From NCBI RefSeq assembly GCF_025725665.1, contig NZ_CP107009.1:3100001-3164000 (forward strand): 64,000 bases of DNA, in the 5' to 3' direction. Under the pieces are notes generated by a model. The model searched no databases. It saw nothing but the letters and a program-made list of their open reading frames with translations, and was not told where the DNA came from. The DNA comes from Halomonas sp. LR3S48. GTDB taxonomy: Bacteria; Pseudomonadota; Gammaproteobacteria; Pseudomonadales; Halomonadaceae. A program made the translations under genes and the position numbers. This document shows, piece after piece, positions 26,673-35,224 of this stretch (the first letter of the stretch is position 1; each line of letters starts with the position of its first letter).

Positions 26673-27305
26673 ATGCGCAAGCAAGCCCTTCTCACTCTGA
26701 TCACTGCTGGCCTCGCGGCCACTGCGGCCTTGGCCAGCAGCCAAGCGTTCGCCTATAACCAGGGCGACTTCATCACCCGCGTTGGCGTCGCTCATGTCGA
26801 CCCCAAGAGCGATAATGGCAGTCTGGTGAATGGCGCTATTGATGTCGACGTTCGTAGCGATACCAACCTGGGCTTCACCCTGGGTTACCTATTCCACGAT
26901 AAGCTCGGCATCGAGCTGCTTGCGGCGCTGCCGTTCAAGCACGATATCGAACTCAATGGCGTGGAAGCCGCTTCGACCAAGCATCTGCCGCCAACCCTTA
27001 CCCTGCAGTATTACCCGCTGGGCGGCACCGGTTCCCAGTTGCAGCCCTATGCCGGCGTCGGCCTCAACTACACCCACTTCTTCAGCGAAGAGATCGATAT
27101 CGAAGGGGTGGACCTGGACCTCGACAGCTCCTGGGGCCTGGCCGGTCAGCTTGGCCTCGACGTGCGACTCGACGACAACTGGGGCATCAACGCCGCCGCC
27201 TGGTACATCGATATCGATACCGATGCCGGCCTGAACGGCACGGATGTAGGCAAGGTCAGTATCGACCCCTGGGTGTTCATGGCCGGCGTCAGCTATCGCT
27301 TCTGA
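26673..27305 (+). CDS. ompW: OmpW-family outer-membrane beta-barrel protein, copy 2
   Basis: A 210-residue OmpW protein with signal peptide (cleavage after AFA, before YNQGD) and a barrel ending GVSYRF. It carries the family segments LGYLFHDKLGIELLA, QYYPLGG and QPYAGVGLNYTHFF and is closer to classical OmpW than the first copy. Loops are markedly acidic (IDIEGVDLDLDSSWG), in line with life in salt. The ATG has AGGAG. Both OmpW genes have separate terminators, so they are probably separately regulated paralogues rather than one operon. Confidence 0.9.
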   Translation: MRKQALLTLITAGLAATAALASSQAFAYNQGDFITRVGVAHVDPKSDNGSLVNGAIDVDVRSDTNLGFTLGYLFHDKLGIELLAALPFKHDIELNGVEAASTKHLPPTLTLQYYPLGGTGSQLQPYAGVGLNYTHFFSEEIDIEGVDLDLDSSWGLAGQLGLDVRLDDNWGINAAAWYIDIDTDAGLNGTDVGKVSIDPWVFMAGVSYRF

Positions 27306-27326
27306 TCCCGTCATCCCGAACGCCGA

Positions 27327-27350
27327 GAGGCCCGCCGGATGGCGGGCCTC
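27327..27350. terminator. Hairpin terminator between ompW and the convergent cyclotransferase gene
   Basis: GAGGCCCGCC-GGAT-GGCGGGCCTC is a perfect 10-bp stem, followed on the plus strand by GTACGTTT. It lies in the 71-bp gap between convergent genes and probably serves both. Confidence 0.75.
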
Positions 27351-27376
27351 GTACGTTTCAGGACTGCCAGCAGACC

Positions 27377-27877
27377 TCAGCGTGGGGAGTGCCGTGACAG
27401 GCCCAGCAGTAAGAGAAGCCGATCCTCCAGGTCATGAACCGCCTCGACCTCGGCCAGGCGGCGATGATACTCGACGCTGAGGAAGGGCTCGCCCGCCAGC
27501 AGATGATCCAGGTATTCTCGGGCTGGTTTGAGTGCCTTGGCGGTGGTGCCAGGCGCAGCGATATAGACCCAGGCCTCTATCGGGCCCTCCCGGGTAACGA
27601 TGGGCAGGCGATGTCGCTCGTACTCCGACGGGTAGCCTTCAAAGGGGTCCATTCGCTCGATCTGGCCCGGCTCAAGCAGCTCGAACAGGGCTCCTTCGAC
27701 CTTCTCCCCCGCTACCGGGACCACATTGGCATGGGCGATGCCTGCAACCCGCGACGCCTTGTCGAAGCGCAGTGCATGATCGAGCAGCACGCCCGATAGA
27801 GAGCGTCGTGTCGCACCAATGCGGGCCTCGACCCGCGCCACGTTCATGTTGCTGCCATAGGCGAAGTAGTACGGCAT
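27377..27877 (-). CDS. Gamma-glutamylcyclotransferase family protein
   Basis: A 166-residue protein with the gamma-glutamylcyclotransferase-like fold: the N-terminal YFAYGSNM forms the substrate loop and the glutamate in EGALFELL is the expected catalytic acid. Family members release 5-oxoproline from gamma-glutamyl compounds; the physiological substrate here is unknown. The ATG at 27877 gives the exact family start MPYYFAYGSNM although the frame is open for another 99 codons upstream. It is 32 bp downstream of the yqcC-like gene and likely co-transcribed with it. Confidence 0.85.
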   Translation of the reverse strand: MPYYFAYGSNMNVARVEARIGATRRSLSGVLLDHALRFDKASRVAGIAHANVVPVAGEKVEGALFELLEPGQIERMDPFEGYPSEYERHRLPIVTREGPIEAWVYIAAPGTTAKALKPAREYLDHLLAGEPFLSVEYHRRLAEVEAVHDLEDRLLLLLGLSRHSPR

Positions 27878-27909
27878 GACGTTCTCATTGCGTGAGCGGC
27901 TAGGCAGCT

Positions 27910-28242
27910 TCAGTTCTCGGTCACCAGGCGGTCGATCTCCTCGATGGCCTTGCACATCAGCAGACGATCGGTAGCACGCATACCCTGTTGGGCCAGATAG
28001 GTATCGACCACTGGCGCCACATCGCACTTCGCCGGCATCGGCGCTTCGGCCTCGACCAGGGCATCGAGCCTGACGATGAACACGAAGCGAAGCCATTGCG
28101 GCAGGTTCATGGTATCGATGCAGAACGGCTGCTCGCTCTCGTATGCGTCGGGTGTCGGTGCGCTCATGCGCCACATATTGGTGGCTTTCATGGTGGCCTC
28201 GAGACGGCGCAACGCTACGTCGAGCTCCTCGTGAACGGTCAT
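27910..28242 (-). CDS. yqcC: YqcC family protein
   Basis: A 110-residue all-helical cytosolic protein resembling Escherichia coli YqcC across its length, including EQPFCIDTMNLPQWLRFVFI, the APVVDTYLA segment and the closing LLMCKAIEEIDRL. YqcC is often encoded beside the tRNA pseudouridine synthase TruC, but no truC is present here. The ATG at 28242 has AGGAGA at ideal spacing. Function unknown. Confidence 0.85.
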   Translation of the reverse strand: MTVHEELDVALRRLEATMKATNMWRMSAPTPDAYESEQPFCIDTMNLPQWLRFVFIVRLDALVEAEAPMPAKCDVAPVVDTYLAQQGMRATDRLLMCKAIEEIDRLVTEN

Positions 28243-28334
28243 GGAGTCTCCTGTTGGGCTATGACCCCATTATCGCACAACGCGCCTGTTCACCAACTCT
28301 GACACGACGTCGTCCTGCAACCTCGGCTCGACCA

Positions 28335-29081
28335 TTATGCAGGCTGTCCGGCCAGAATCTTGCGCAGGAAGTCGCGCGTGCGCGGATCCCGGGGCGCATT
28401 GAAAAGCTGTGAGGGAGGTCCTTGCTCGACAATGCGACCACCCTCCATGAACACGACACGATCTGCGACGTCCCTGGCGAAACCCATCTCGTGGGTCACC
28501 ACCAGCATGGTCTGCCGTTCACGCGCCAGTTGCTTCATCAACCCGAGCACCTCCTCGACCCACTCCGGGTCGAGCGAAGAAGTCGGTTCATCGAACAGTA
28601 TCACCTCGGCCTGGGCCGCCATGGCGCGACCGATACCCACCCGCTGCTGCTGGCCGCCGGAGAGTGATGCGGGGTAGGCATCCGCCTTGTCGGCCAGGCC
28701 GATGCGCTGGAGGATCTCCCGGGCTCGCTCATGCGCCTTGGCCTTGGGCCAGCGATTGACCACGATCAGCCCCTCGGCGATGTTCTCGAGAGCGGTCTTG
28801 TTGGCGAACAGCGCATAGTTCTGGAACACGAACGCCGTGCGTCGCCTGGCCGCGAGGATCTCGGCCCGGCTGGCCCGGGTGGCGTCGATATCCAGGTCGC
28901 CAATGACCAGACGACCGGCATCCGGGCGCTCGAGGAAATTCAGGCACCGCAGCAAAGTCGACTTGCCGGTCCCCGAGGGGCCGATCACGACGATGATTTC
29001 TCCTTTCTCGATGTCGAGGTCGATGCCATCGAGCACGGTCGCACTACCGAAACGCTTGACGAGGTTGGCTATCTTGATCAT
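28335..29081 (-). CDS. tcyN: L-cystine ABC transporter ATPase
   Basis: A 248-residue ABC ATPase of the polar amino acid class. Walker A GPSGTGKST, signature LSGGQQQR, Walker B VILFDEP and switch His in VTHEMGFA are all intact. The ATG at 29081 overlaps the permease stop as ATGA, so a longer start inside the permease gene is unlikely. It is the last gene of the tcyJ-tcyL-tcyN unit. Cystine as substrate is inferred from the binding protein. Confidence 0.88.
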   Translation of the reverse strand: MIKIANLVKRFGSATVLDGIDLDIEKGEIIVVIGPSGTGKSTLLRCLNFLERPDAGRLVIGDLDIDATRASRAEILAARRRTAFVFQNYALFANKTALENIAEGLIVVNRWPKAKAHERAREILQRIGLADKADAYPASLSGGQQQRVGIGRAMAAQAEVILFDEPTSSLDPEWVEEVLGLMKQLARERQTMLVVTHEMGFARDVADRVVFMEGGRIVEQGPPSQLFNAPRDPRTRDFLRKILAGQPA

Positions 29082-29752
29082 CTGCGGTACGCCCTGTTGA
29101 GTCGCATCTCCAGCCACCGCTGGAACCAGGCCAACACCTCGACGATGATCCAGTACATGACCGCCACGGTAATGAAGGCCTCGAAATAGAGGAAGCTGCC
29201 GGCGGCCTCCTTCTGTGTCGCCCCCATCAGTTCCGTGACCCCCAGGGTGAAGGCCAGTGAGGTCGCCTTGATCATGTCGATGAAATAGTTCATCAGCGTG
29301 GGCACGGCCACGCGAGTGGCCTGGGGCAGCACGATGCGGCGCATCAGCTGGCCATTGGTCATGCCGATCGACAGGGCCGCCTCGGTCTGGCTACGGTCGA
29401 CCCCGACGATGGCGGCACGTATCGACTCCGCCATATAGGCCGAAAAGTGCAGCGTCAGCCCCATGATGGTGGCGGTGATGCCGTTGATCTGGGTCAGGAA
29501 AGCCAGCAACTGCGGCAAGCCATAGTAGAACAGGAATAGCTGTACCAGCAGCGGCGTGCCGCGGAAGAAGGAGATGAACAGCATGGTCGCTGCGTTCAGC
29601 CCAGGGATCTTCAACACGCGGATCACAGCCAGGCCACAGGAGAGGATCAAGGCCAAGGCCATGCCCGCCGCGGCCATCTGCAGCGTGAGCGGCAGATAGC
29701 GCAGCAGGATGGGAATCAGCCCCAGCATGTAGTCGAAATCGAGGACACGCAT
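29078..29752 (-). CDS. tcyL: L-cystine ABC transporter permease
   Basis: A 224-residue permease of the His/Glu/Gln/Arg/opine class with about five membrane helices. Family segments FRGTPLLVQLFLFYYGLPQ near residue 65 and the EAA loop TEAALSIGMTNGQLMRRIVLPQA are present. It lies 17 bp after the binding-protein gene and overlaps the ATPase gene by 4 bp. A single permease gene implies a homodimeric channel, as in Escherichia coli TcyL (YecS). Confidence 0.88.
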   Translation of the reverse strand: MRVLDFDYMLGLIPILLRYLPLTLQMAAAGMALALILSCGLAVIRVLKIPGLNAATMLFISFFRGTPLLVQLFLFYYGLPQLLAFLTQINGITATIMGLTLHFSAYMAESIRAAIVGVDRSQTEAALSIGMTNGQLMRRIVLPQATRVAVPTLMNYFIDMIKATSLAFTLGVTELMGATQKEAAGSFLYFEAFITVAVMYWIIVEVLAWFQRWLEMRLNRAYRR

Positions 29753-29769
29753 GATGAGCGCTCAGTGAA

Positions 29770-30528
29770 TCACGGGCGTGTGATGTCGGTGCCGAACCAG
29801 CGCTCCGCGATGGCTGCCAGGGTGCCGTCCTCGCGCAAGGTGGCAAGTGCCTCGTCGACCCGATCCCGCAGCGCGCGATCGGCTTCGGTATCGCGGAACG
29901 GCAGAGCGTTGCGAATGCTCGAAAACGGTTCGCCGGCGAGCTGCAGCGGTAGCGGCTTCTCCTGGATTACCTGGCTGGCACTCACGCGGTCCATGACGAA
30001 GGCATCGACCCGACCCAGCGCGGTATCCTGCTCGATGTTGCTGTCGTAGGTGCGGATATCGATCTCGTCGGCGTAGGGCAGCTCGCGCAGCAGCTGCTCG
30101 TAGTTCGAGCCGAGGTTGACGGCGACACGCTTGCCCCTGAGATCTTCCACGCCTTCGATCTCCTCGTTGCCTGCCCTGACGACGACTTGCGCACCATCGT
30201 AGACGTACGGTTCGGTGAAGAGGTACTTCGCCTCACGCTCCTCGGTAATGGTGATCTGGTTGGCGATGGTATCGATACGGCCGGACTCGAGCATGCCGAA
30301 CAACCCCGAGAAGTTGGCGGTCTCGAACTGTACCTCCATGCCCAGCTCTTCACCCACAGCCCGCATCAGGTCGACTTCGAAACCCTTGAGCGTGTCCTGC
30401 TCGACGAAAGTGAAAGGAAAGTAACCACCCGACATGCCCACCCTGAGCACGCCGTCCTGCGCCTGCACGTTGCCCACGAAGGAGAGAGCACCGGAGAGTA
30501 TTGCTGCGACTAGTAAGCGCGGTAGCAT
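29770..30528 (-). CDS. tcyJ: L-cystine-binding periplasmic protein
   Basis: A 252-residue solute-binding protein with a Sec signal peptide (cleavage after VQA). It matches Escherichia coli TcyJ (FliY) closely: NQITITEEREAKYLFTEPY, GKRVAVNLGSNYEQLLRE, IRTYD, and the end RWFGTDITR. It captures cystine for import as a sulfur and cysteine source. The ATG has GGAGGTC upstream. The promoter should be in the AT-rich sequence 30529-30600. Confidence 0.9.
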   Translation of the reverse strand: MLPRLLVAAILSGALSFVGNVQAQDGVLRVGMSGGYFPFTFVEQDTLKGFEVDLMRAVGEELGMEVQFETANFSGLFGMLESGRIDTIANQITITEEREAKYLFTEPYVYDGAQVVVRAGNEEIEGVEDLRGKRVAVNLGSNYEQLLRELPYADEIDIRTYDSNIEQDTALGRVDAFVMDRVSASQVIQEKPLPLQLAGEPFSSIRNALPFRDTEADRALRDRVDEALATLREDGTLAAIAERWFGTDITRP

Positions 30529-30846
30529 GATCGACCTCCATTAATATCAATTTGGAATATATTTTTCGGCTGTTATTCGATTTTATCAGACATGCATGAG
30601 ATAACCCACCGTAGCCCCATGGCAATTTTCTATGTCAGCCATAGCGTAGTCGCGCGCCGGAAGGTCATGCACAGATTCGCTGAAAGAGGCTGTGGATAAG
30701 CTATGGAAACTCGCCCCGGTAGCAGACAAGCCGTGGCTTTGCCAGGCATGGTCATTTCTTGACCAATCGCGAGCACTTCCACGCTTGAGAGTGGCTGACA
30801 ACTCCCCGGCCGTCACGGTAGAGTGCACGCTCAAAAGGGAGCCCTT
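30529..30846. other. 318-bp divergent intergenic region with a perfect DnaA box
   Basis: Contains the promoters of tcyJ (minus) and the DUF3549 gene (plus). The tcyJ side is AT-rich with TATATT-like elements. TGTGGATAA at 30691-30699 is the exact complement of the DnaA box TTATCCACA. No gene is visible. Confidence 0.5.
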
Positions 30847-31878
30847 ATGCAGCCGATCCACACGCTTCACGATTTCTTCGCGCGCACGGGCGCCGAGGTG
30901 CACCTTTACCACATGGGTCGCCGAGTCGAGCCGTGCCCCCTGGATGTCCTTGCCCGCTTCGAGGATAGCGCCAGCGCCTGGCCATTCCCCTGGCAGGGGC
31001 AGGCTCGCCTCGGCATCGTCTTTCGCTTCGGGGATCTCGTCGATCCGCTGATCTGGTTCCTCGCCCTGCCGCTGGACGAACAGGGGCAGTTGGTGCCCGC
31101 TCCGCGCGACGCCTTCCTGCAGCGCTTGCTGACCCTCCTGGGACGCAACGTGGATCGCGCGACTCGTGAACCCGGGAACGACAGCGAGATCGAGAACCTG
31201 ATGCAAGACAACCCGCTCGCTTTCACTCCATCACTGCCCTTTCAGGCCATGTTGCACGCCCTTGCCACGCGCGACACCGGTAGACCGGCAAGCCCTCATC
31301 TCGAGCCGGTGGAAGCCTATCTCAGCGGTCAGCAACAAGTGGACTGGCAGTTCCTGGGGCTGCAGGGCCTGGCCGACTTCGCCGTGCGCATGGACAATGA
31401 GGCTGCCCGACTGTTGGCCGCGACACTCCCCGCCCTGCCCGACGAAGTGTTGAATTCGCTGTGCTACTGTCTAGAGCATATTGCCGTACCCGACACGCTC
31501 GGCCTTGCGCTGCGCGACCGGGGCGAGCAGGCCGCTGCCGCAGGTTGCCTGGAAACGCTGTGTGCCTGCGTGCGCGCCGTAGGCGGTGCCGACAAGACGA
31601 TCGCCGGCGCCTGGTTCGATGAATTGCTGTCCGATCCGGCGGCCTGCGGCCCCGATCTGCTGGCGGCGATGGCCGGGCGCGGCTGGGAGCACCTGGAAGA
31701 CGCTGAACGTCTGCCCCGCTTCCTCGAGCAACTGGCCGCGCAGCCGCAAGCGGATTTCGCCAGTGCCGCCCGCGACCTGGCGCTCATACCGCGGCTGCGC
31801 CTACCGGTGCTGATGACACTACGCGAAGCCCGACAGGATTCCGCTATCGGCCAACGCCTGGCCGGCCTGGGCCAATGA
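30847..31878 (+). CDS. DUF3549 family protein
   Basis: A 343-residue cytosolic protein of family DUF3549, function unknown. It begins MQPIHTLHDFFARTGAEVHLYHMGRRVEP, typical for the family, contains PFPWQGQARLGIVF and DPLIWFLALPLDEQG in the N-terminal domain, and has a helical, leucine- and alanine-rich C-terminal half (about 165-343) that looks like a helical-repeat scaffold. AAGGGAG precedes the ATG; an earlier in-frame ATG eight codons upstream is less well placed. It is followed after 51 bp by the rimB-like and rimK genes, so the three may be co-transcribed. Confidence 0.82.
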   Translation: MQPIHTLHDFFARTGAEVHLYHMGRRVEPCPLDVLARFEDSASAWPFPWQGQARLGIVFRFGDLVDPLIWFLALPLDEQGQLVPAPRDAFLQRLLTLLGRNVDRATREPGNDSEIENLMQDNPLAFTPSLPFQAMLHALATRDTGRPASPHLEPVEAYLSGQQQVDWQFLGLQGLADFAVRMDNEAARLLAATLPALPDEVLNSLCYCLEHIAVPDTLGLALRDRGEQAAAAGCLETLCACVRAVGGADKTIAGAWFDELLSDPAACGPDLLAAMAGRGWEHLEDAERLPRFLEQLAAQPQADFASAARDLALIPRLRLPVLMTLREARQDSAIGQRLAGLGQ

Positions 31879-31929
31879 GGCCGGCCGAAGAGTTTGGGTC
31901 AAAGAGTAAGGACAGCTGGAAATGACGCA

Positions 31930-32367
31930 ATGAAGGAACTGCCTTATATTCCCAAGGCCGTGATCGGGCGCCTGGAGATGGTCACGCTGCCGACCATAGG
32001 CATGACCGTCTGCGCCAAGATCGACACCGGCGCCCGCACCTCGTCCCTGCACGCCGAGGACATCGAGATATTCGAGGAGGAGGGCCACCTTTGGGTCGCC
32101 TTTACCACCCGTAGCGGGGGGTTGGAGTCGCCGCCACACGTTTATCGCACCCACCTGCATGACCGCCGCAGGGTGACAAGTTCCAACGGTCACAAGGAGT
32201 GGCGCTACGTGATTCGTACGCCGATGCAACTGGGCGAACTGGACGTCATGGTCGAGCTGACCCTCGCCGACCGCAGCGACATGCGCTACCCCATGCTGCT
32301 CGGCCGACGCGCACTGCGTCGCTTACTTGTGGCGCCCGGCGCCACTTTCCTGCATGGCGAGCCCTGA
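31930..32367 (+). CDS. rimB: RimB-type retropepsin-like aspartic protease
   Basis: A 145-residue protein of the family once labelled 'ATP-dependent zinc protease' and now seen as a retropepsin-like aspartic protease; the active-site loop is [13 protein letters not shown] (Asp-Thr-Gly). In Pseudomonas the gene beside rimK is rimB and modulates RimK, which adds glutamates to ribosomal protein S6. I chose the ATG at 31930; an in-frame TTG at 31894 is possible. A four-codon reading frame (ATGACGCAATGA) ends on this ATG in another frame. rimK starts 31 bp after the stop. Confidence 0.85.
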   Translation: MKELPYIPKAVIGRLEMVTLPTIGMTVCAKIDTGARTSSLHAEDIEIFEEEGHLWVAFTTRSGGLESPPHVYRTHLHDRRRVTSSNGHKEWRYVIRTPMQLGELDVMVELTLADRSDMRYPMLLGRRALRRLLVAPGATFLHGEP

Positions 32368-32398
32368 CCCACCCGGCCCTACCTTCCCGGAGTCCACG

Positions 32399-33307
32399 AT
32401 GCATATCGCGCTGCTGTCCCGCAATCGCAATCTCTACTCCACGCGACGCCTGGTGGAGGCCGCCGAACAGCGCGGCCACAAGGTCCGGGTGATCGATACC
32501 CTGCGCTGCTACATGAGCATTGCCGCGCACCACCCTTCTATCCATTACAAGGGTGAGGAAATCGAACGCTTCGACGCGGTGATACCGCGCATCGGTGCAT
32601 CGGTGACCTTCTACGGCTGTGCCGTGCTGCGTCAGTTCGAGATGATGGGCACCTATGTGCTCAACGATTCGGTCTCCATCACCCGTTCGCGCGACAAGCT
32701 GCGCTCGCTGCAGTTGCTCTCGCGCAAGGGGCTGGGCCTGCCGATCACCGGCTTCGCCCATTCGCCGGACGACATCCCCGATTTGATCACCATGGTCAAG
32801 GGGGCTCCGCTAGTGATCAAGCTGCTTGAAGGTACCCAGGGCATCGGCGTGGTGTTGGCCGAGACCAACCAGGCCGCCGAATCGGTCATACAGGCCTTCA
32901 TGGGCATGAAGGCCAACATCATGGTGCAGGAGTACATCAAGGAGGCCCAGGGTGCCGACATCCGCTGTTTCGTGATCGGTGACAAGGTGGTCGCCTCGAT
33001 GAAGCGACAGGCGGCCGAGGGAGAGTTTCGCTCAAACCTTCACCGCGGCGGCACGGCCAGCCTGATCCGCATCACACCGGAAGAGCGATCCACGGCAATC
33101 CGCGCGGCCAAGTCCATGGGCCTCAGGGTGGCCGGTGTCGACCTGCTAAGGTCCAATCATGGCCCGGTGATCATGGAGGTCAACTCTTCGCCGGGGCTGC
33201 AGGGCATCGAGACCGCCACCGGCAAAGACATAGCCGGCCTGATCATCGAGCACATCGAGAAAAATGCCGCCGCTCCGCGCAAGGTGCCTCCTAAGCCCAA
33301 GGGGTAA
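32399..33307 (+). CDS. rimK: Ribosomal protein S6--L-glutamate ligase RimK
   Basis: A 302-residue ATP-grasp enzyme that attaches glutamate residues to the C-terminus of ribosomal protein S6, changing ribosome behaviour. Start [18 protein letters not shown] is exact for the family. ATP-grasp features include the segment [28 protein letters not shown] and metal ligands in [15 protein letters not shown]. The ATG has CGGAG upstream. It forms a unit with the RimB-type protease, the arrangement known in Pseudomonas. Confidence 0.95.
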   Translation: MHIALLSRNRNLYSTRRLVEAAEQRGHKVRVIDTLRCYMSIAAHHPSIHYKGEEIERFDAVIPRIGASVTFYGCAVLRQFEMMGTYVLNDSVSITRSRDKLRSLQLLSRKGLGLPITGFAHSPDDIPDLITMVKGAPLVIKLLEGTQGIGVVLAETNQAAESVIQAFMGMKANIMVQEYIKEAQGADIRCFVIGDKVVASMKRQAAEGEFRSNLHRGGTASLIRITPEERSTAIRAAKSMGLRVAGVDLLRSNHGPVIMEVNSSPGLQGIETATGKDIAGLIIEHIEKNAAAPRKVPPKPKG

Positions 33308-33354
33308 TTGCGAGAAAAGCGCCGGTATTTGTAGAAAGGCTACATATTTTGCCC

Positions 33355-33384
33355 GCGGGGGTAGCAAAACAGTGTTTCCCCCGC
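33355..33384 (+). promoter_or_regulatory. Hairpin in the leader of the four-helix protein gene
   Basis: GCGGGGG (33355-33361) pairs with CCCCCGC (33378-33384), enclosing a smaller AAAC/GTTT stem. It ends 33 bp before the start codon at 33418. With no T-run it is more likely a leader structure than a terminator of rimK. Confidence 0.4.
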
Positions 33385-33417
33385 CACAATCTGCGTCACC
33401 GGAGGAGGTGACCGCTC

Positions 33418-33861
33418 ATGTTTCTCGACAATCGCCAAGTGGCGATGGACAGCGTTCTGGAAGCGCTGGCTGACAGCATCGATTATTTTCAGGACAACCT
33501 CGAGCGCCTGCGCCCTTCCCTGCGCGAAACGCTCAAGCCTCACTATGAAGCCCGCGCCCAGACGATGCAGAAGCTGCAGGAACTGGCCAGGCAGCACCTC
33601 AAGCTGCTGCCGCGCGATGCCGATGTCGAGCGGGACGATTACATGTGGCTCTGGAGTCGCCTGAAGAGCTTCGTCGGCAACGAGAGCCAGGTAGTGATTG
33701 GCGAGTTGCTGGAACAGGAGCGCGTGCTGATGCAGGCCCTGGCCACGCTCTACACCCACCCTTTGCCCAATCCACTCGAGCCGATCGTCGAGCAGTGCTG
33801 GAAGGATTGCAGGGCCCTCATTCGCGAACTCTACCGGCAGCAGAAGCCACGCCGTCGCTGA
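33418..33861 (+). CDS. DUF2383-like four-helix-bundle protein
   Basis: A 147-residue, wholly helical soluble protein. The order of helices and segments such as LADSIDYFQDNLERL, HYEARAQTMQKLQELA and VIGELLEQERVLMQAL resembles the PA2169/DUF2383 ferritin-like group, though the clear metal-binding Glu/His pattern is not obvious. GGAGGAGG directly before the start gives a very strong ribosome site. It converges on the SanA-like gene with a 13-bp gap. Function unknown; the family is often stress-related. Confidence 0.65.
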   Translation: MFLDNRQVAMDSVLEALADSIDYFQDNLERLRPSLRETLKPHYEARAQTMQKLQELARQHLKLLPRDADVERDDYMWLWSRLKSFVGNESQVVIGELLEQERVLMQALATLYTHPLPNPLEPIVEQCWKDCRALIRELYRQQKPRRR

Positions 33862-33874
33862 TCGGCTGCGCCGT

Positions 33875-34585
33875 TCAGAGGTGCTCGCCCTCGGGGTCGA
33901 GCAGTTGACGCCAACTCGGCGGTGTAATCTGCAGAGGCTCCAGCGGCCCCAGGAAGTAGGGCTCGCGCCCCCAGAGATACAGGTCCCCTACGGTCGCCGC
34001 TCGCGCCACCCACTCCCGGGCCTGCAGCCGCCACAGCCCCGCCACCGGACGAGACGGAGCACTGCAGCCCCACGCCTCCAGGCCCAGCGCATCGGCAATG
34101 AACAGAGCGCGCGGCAAGTGCCATGCCTGCGTGACCAACAGCACCTGATCGACACCGAACACATCCCGCGCTCGCGCCAAGGTATCGAAGGTACTGAAAC
34201 CGGCGTAGTCGAGCGTCATGTCCTCATCGCGGACGTATTGGTCACGCAAGTCGCGCCACATGGTGATGGGCTCGTTGTACTGGCGTGTGCGGTTGTCGCC
34301 GGACAGCAGCAGATGCTCGACCCGACCCAGTCGAATCAGGCGGGAAGCGGCATTGATGCGGGCATCGAAGTGCGGGTTGCGCACGCCGCTACGGGTCCAG
34401 TGGGAGGTGCCGAAGACGATACCGACACGCTCCGGGCCACATAGCGGCAACTCATGTTCGATGCGCGAGTGCGTCTGGCCCAGCACCCACAGGTTGGCGC
34501 CGACGAACAGCAGCAACGCCAGCAGCAGCAGGGCGCCGAGCGACATCAAGAGAAGCTTGAAGGTTTTCCACAGCAAGGCCTGCAT
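33875..34585 (-). CDS. SanA/YdcF-like DUF218 membrane protein
   Basis: A 236-residue inner-membrane protein with one N-terminal helix (about residues 9-33) and a periplasmic DUF218 domain. It resembles SanA, which affects envelope permeability and vancomycin sensitivity in Escherichia coli: the segments IVFGTSHWTRSG, RVEHLLLSGDN and the late VTQAWHLPRALFIADALG are characteristic. It follows sufT after a terminator, so it is probably not part of the SUF operon. Confidence 0.8.
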   Translation of the reverse strand: MQALLWKTFKLLLMSLGALLLLALLLFVGANLWVLGQTHSRIEHELPLCGPERVGIVFGTSHWTRSGVRNPHFDARINAASRLIRLGRVEHLLLSGDNRTRQYNEPITMWRDLRDQYVRDEDMTLDYAGFSTFDTLARARDVFGVDQVLLVTQAWHLPRALFIADALGLEAWGCSAPSRPVAGLWRLQAREWVARAATVGDLYLWGREPYFLGPLEPLQITPPSWRQLLDPEGEHL

Positions 34586-34600
34586 TCACCGTCACCGGGC

Positions 34601-34646
34601 AAGAAATAACGAAGCCCCGCCACCGGTAGCGCGTGGCCTCGGGCTT
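34601..34646 (-). terminator. Terminator of the SUF operon
   Basis: On the minus strand AAGCCC pairs with GGGCTT and an inner GCCAC with GTGGC, followed by CGTTATTTCTT. It begins 4 bp after the sufT stop codon. Confidence 0.7.
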
Positions 34647-34650
34647 GCGG

Positions 34651-35223
34651 CTAGAACATGCCGAGTTCCAGCTTCGCCTCATCGCTCATCATCTCACGGC
34701 TCCAAGGCGGATCGAAGACGATTTCCGTATGCACGCGGCTGATCTGGGGCGCACCGAGGATCTTGTTGCGTGCATCGGCTGCGATCACATCCCCCATGCC
34801 GCAGCCCGGTGCAGTGAGCGTCATGCGGATGGTGACGAGGCGCTCACCGCTGATCAGCCGCTCGATGCGGCAACCGTAGACCAGGCCCAGGTCGACGATG
34901 TTGACCGGGATCTCGGGGTCGAAGCAAGTACGCAACTGGTCCCAGACGAACTGCTCGATCTCATCGTCGCCGGCATCCTCGGGCAAGGTGGGCCGCGGCA
35001 ACGGTTCCAGTCCCAGGGCATCGAGGTTGCTGCCTTCGATCAGGTAGAGCCGCCCCTCGTAGCCCACACTCACCGAACTGCCCTTGGCCTGCATCACGCT
35101 GACCACGCTATCCTCGGGCAGGCTCACGGTCTTGCCGAAAGGGATCGAGATGGCGTCCACGTCGCGCTGCAGGGGCAGGGTCTGCCCCCTCTCGAGACTG
35201 GCAATCTGTTCGATACTCGACAT
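34651..35223 (-). CDS. sufT: Fe-S cluster assembly protein SufT
   Basis: A 190-residue protein whose C-terminal DUF59/MIP18 domain (about residues 80-180) carries CFDPEIPVNIVDLGLVYG and the conserved TAPGCGMGD cysteine motif. SufT helps mature Fe-S proteins when demand is high. The ATG at 35223 is the second in-frame start; it lies one base after the sufS stop. Last gene of the SUF operon here. Confidence 0.9.
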   Translation of the reverse strand: MSSIEQIASLERGQTLPLQRDVDAISIPFGKTVSLPEDSVVSVMQAKGSSVSVGYEGRLYLIEGSNLDALGLEPLPRPTLPEDAGDDEIEQFVWDQLRTCFDPEIPVNIVDLGLVYGCRIERLISGERLVTIRMTLTAPGCGMGDVIAADARNKILGAPQISRVHTEIVFDPPWSREMMSDEAKLELGMF

Positions 35224-35224
35224 C

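Noticed and set aside
30691..30699. Origin of replication
   Set aside because: Only one DnaA box is visible, with no AT-rich unwinding element cluster and no dnaA, gyrB or parAB neighbours.
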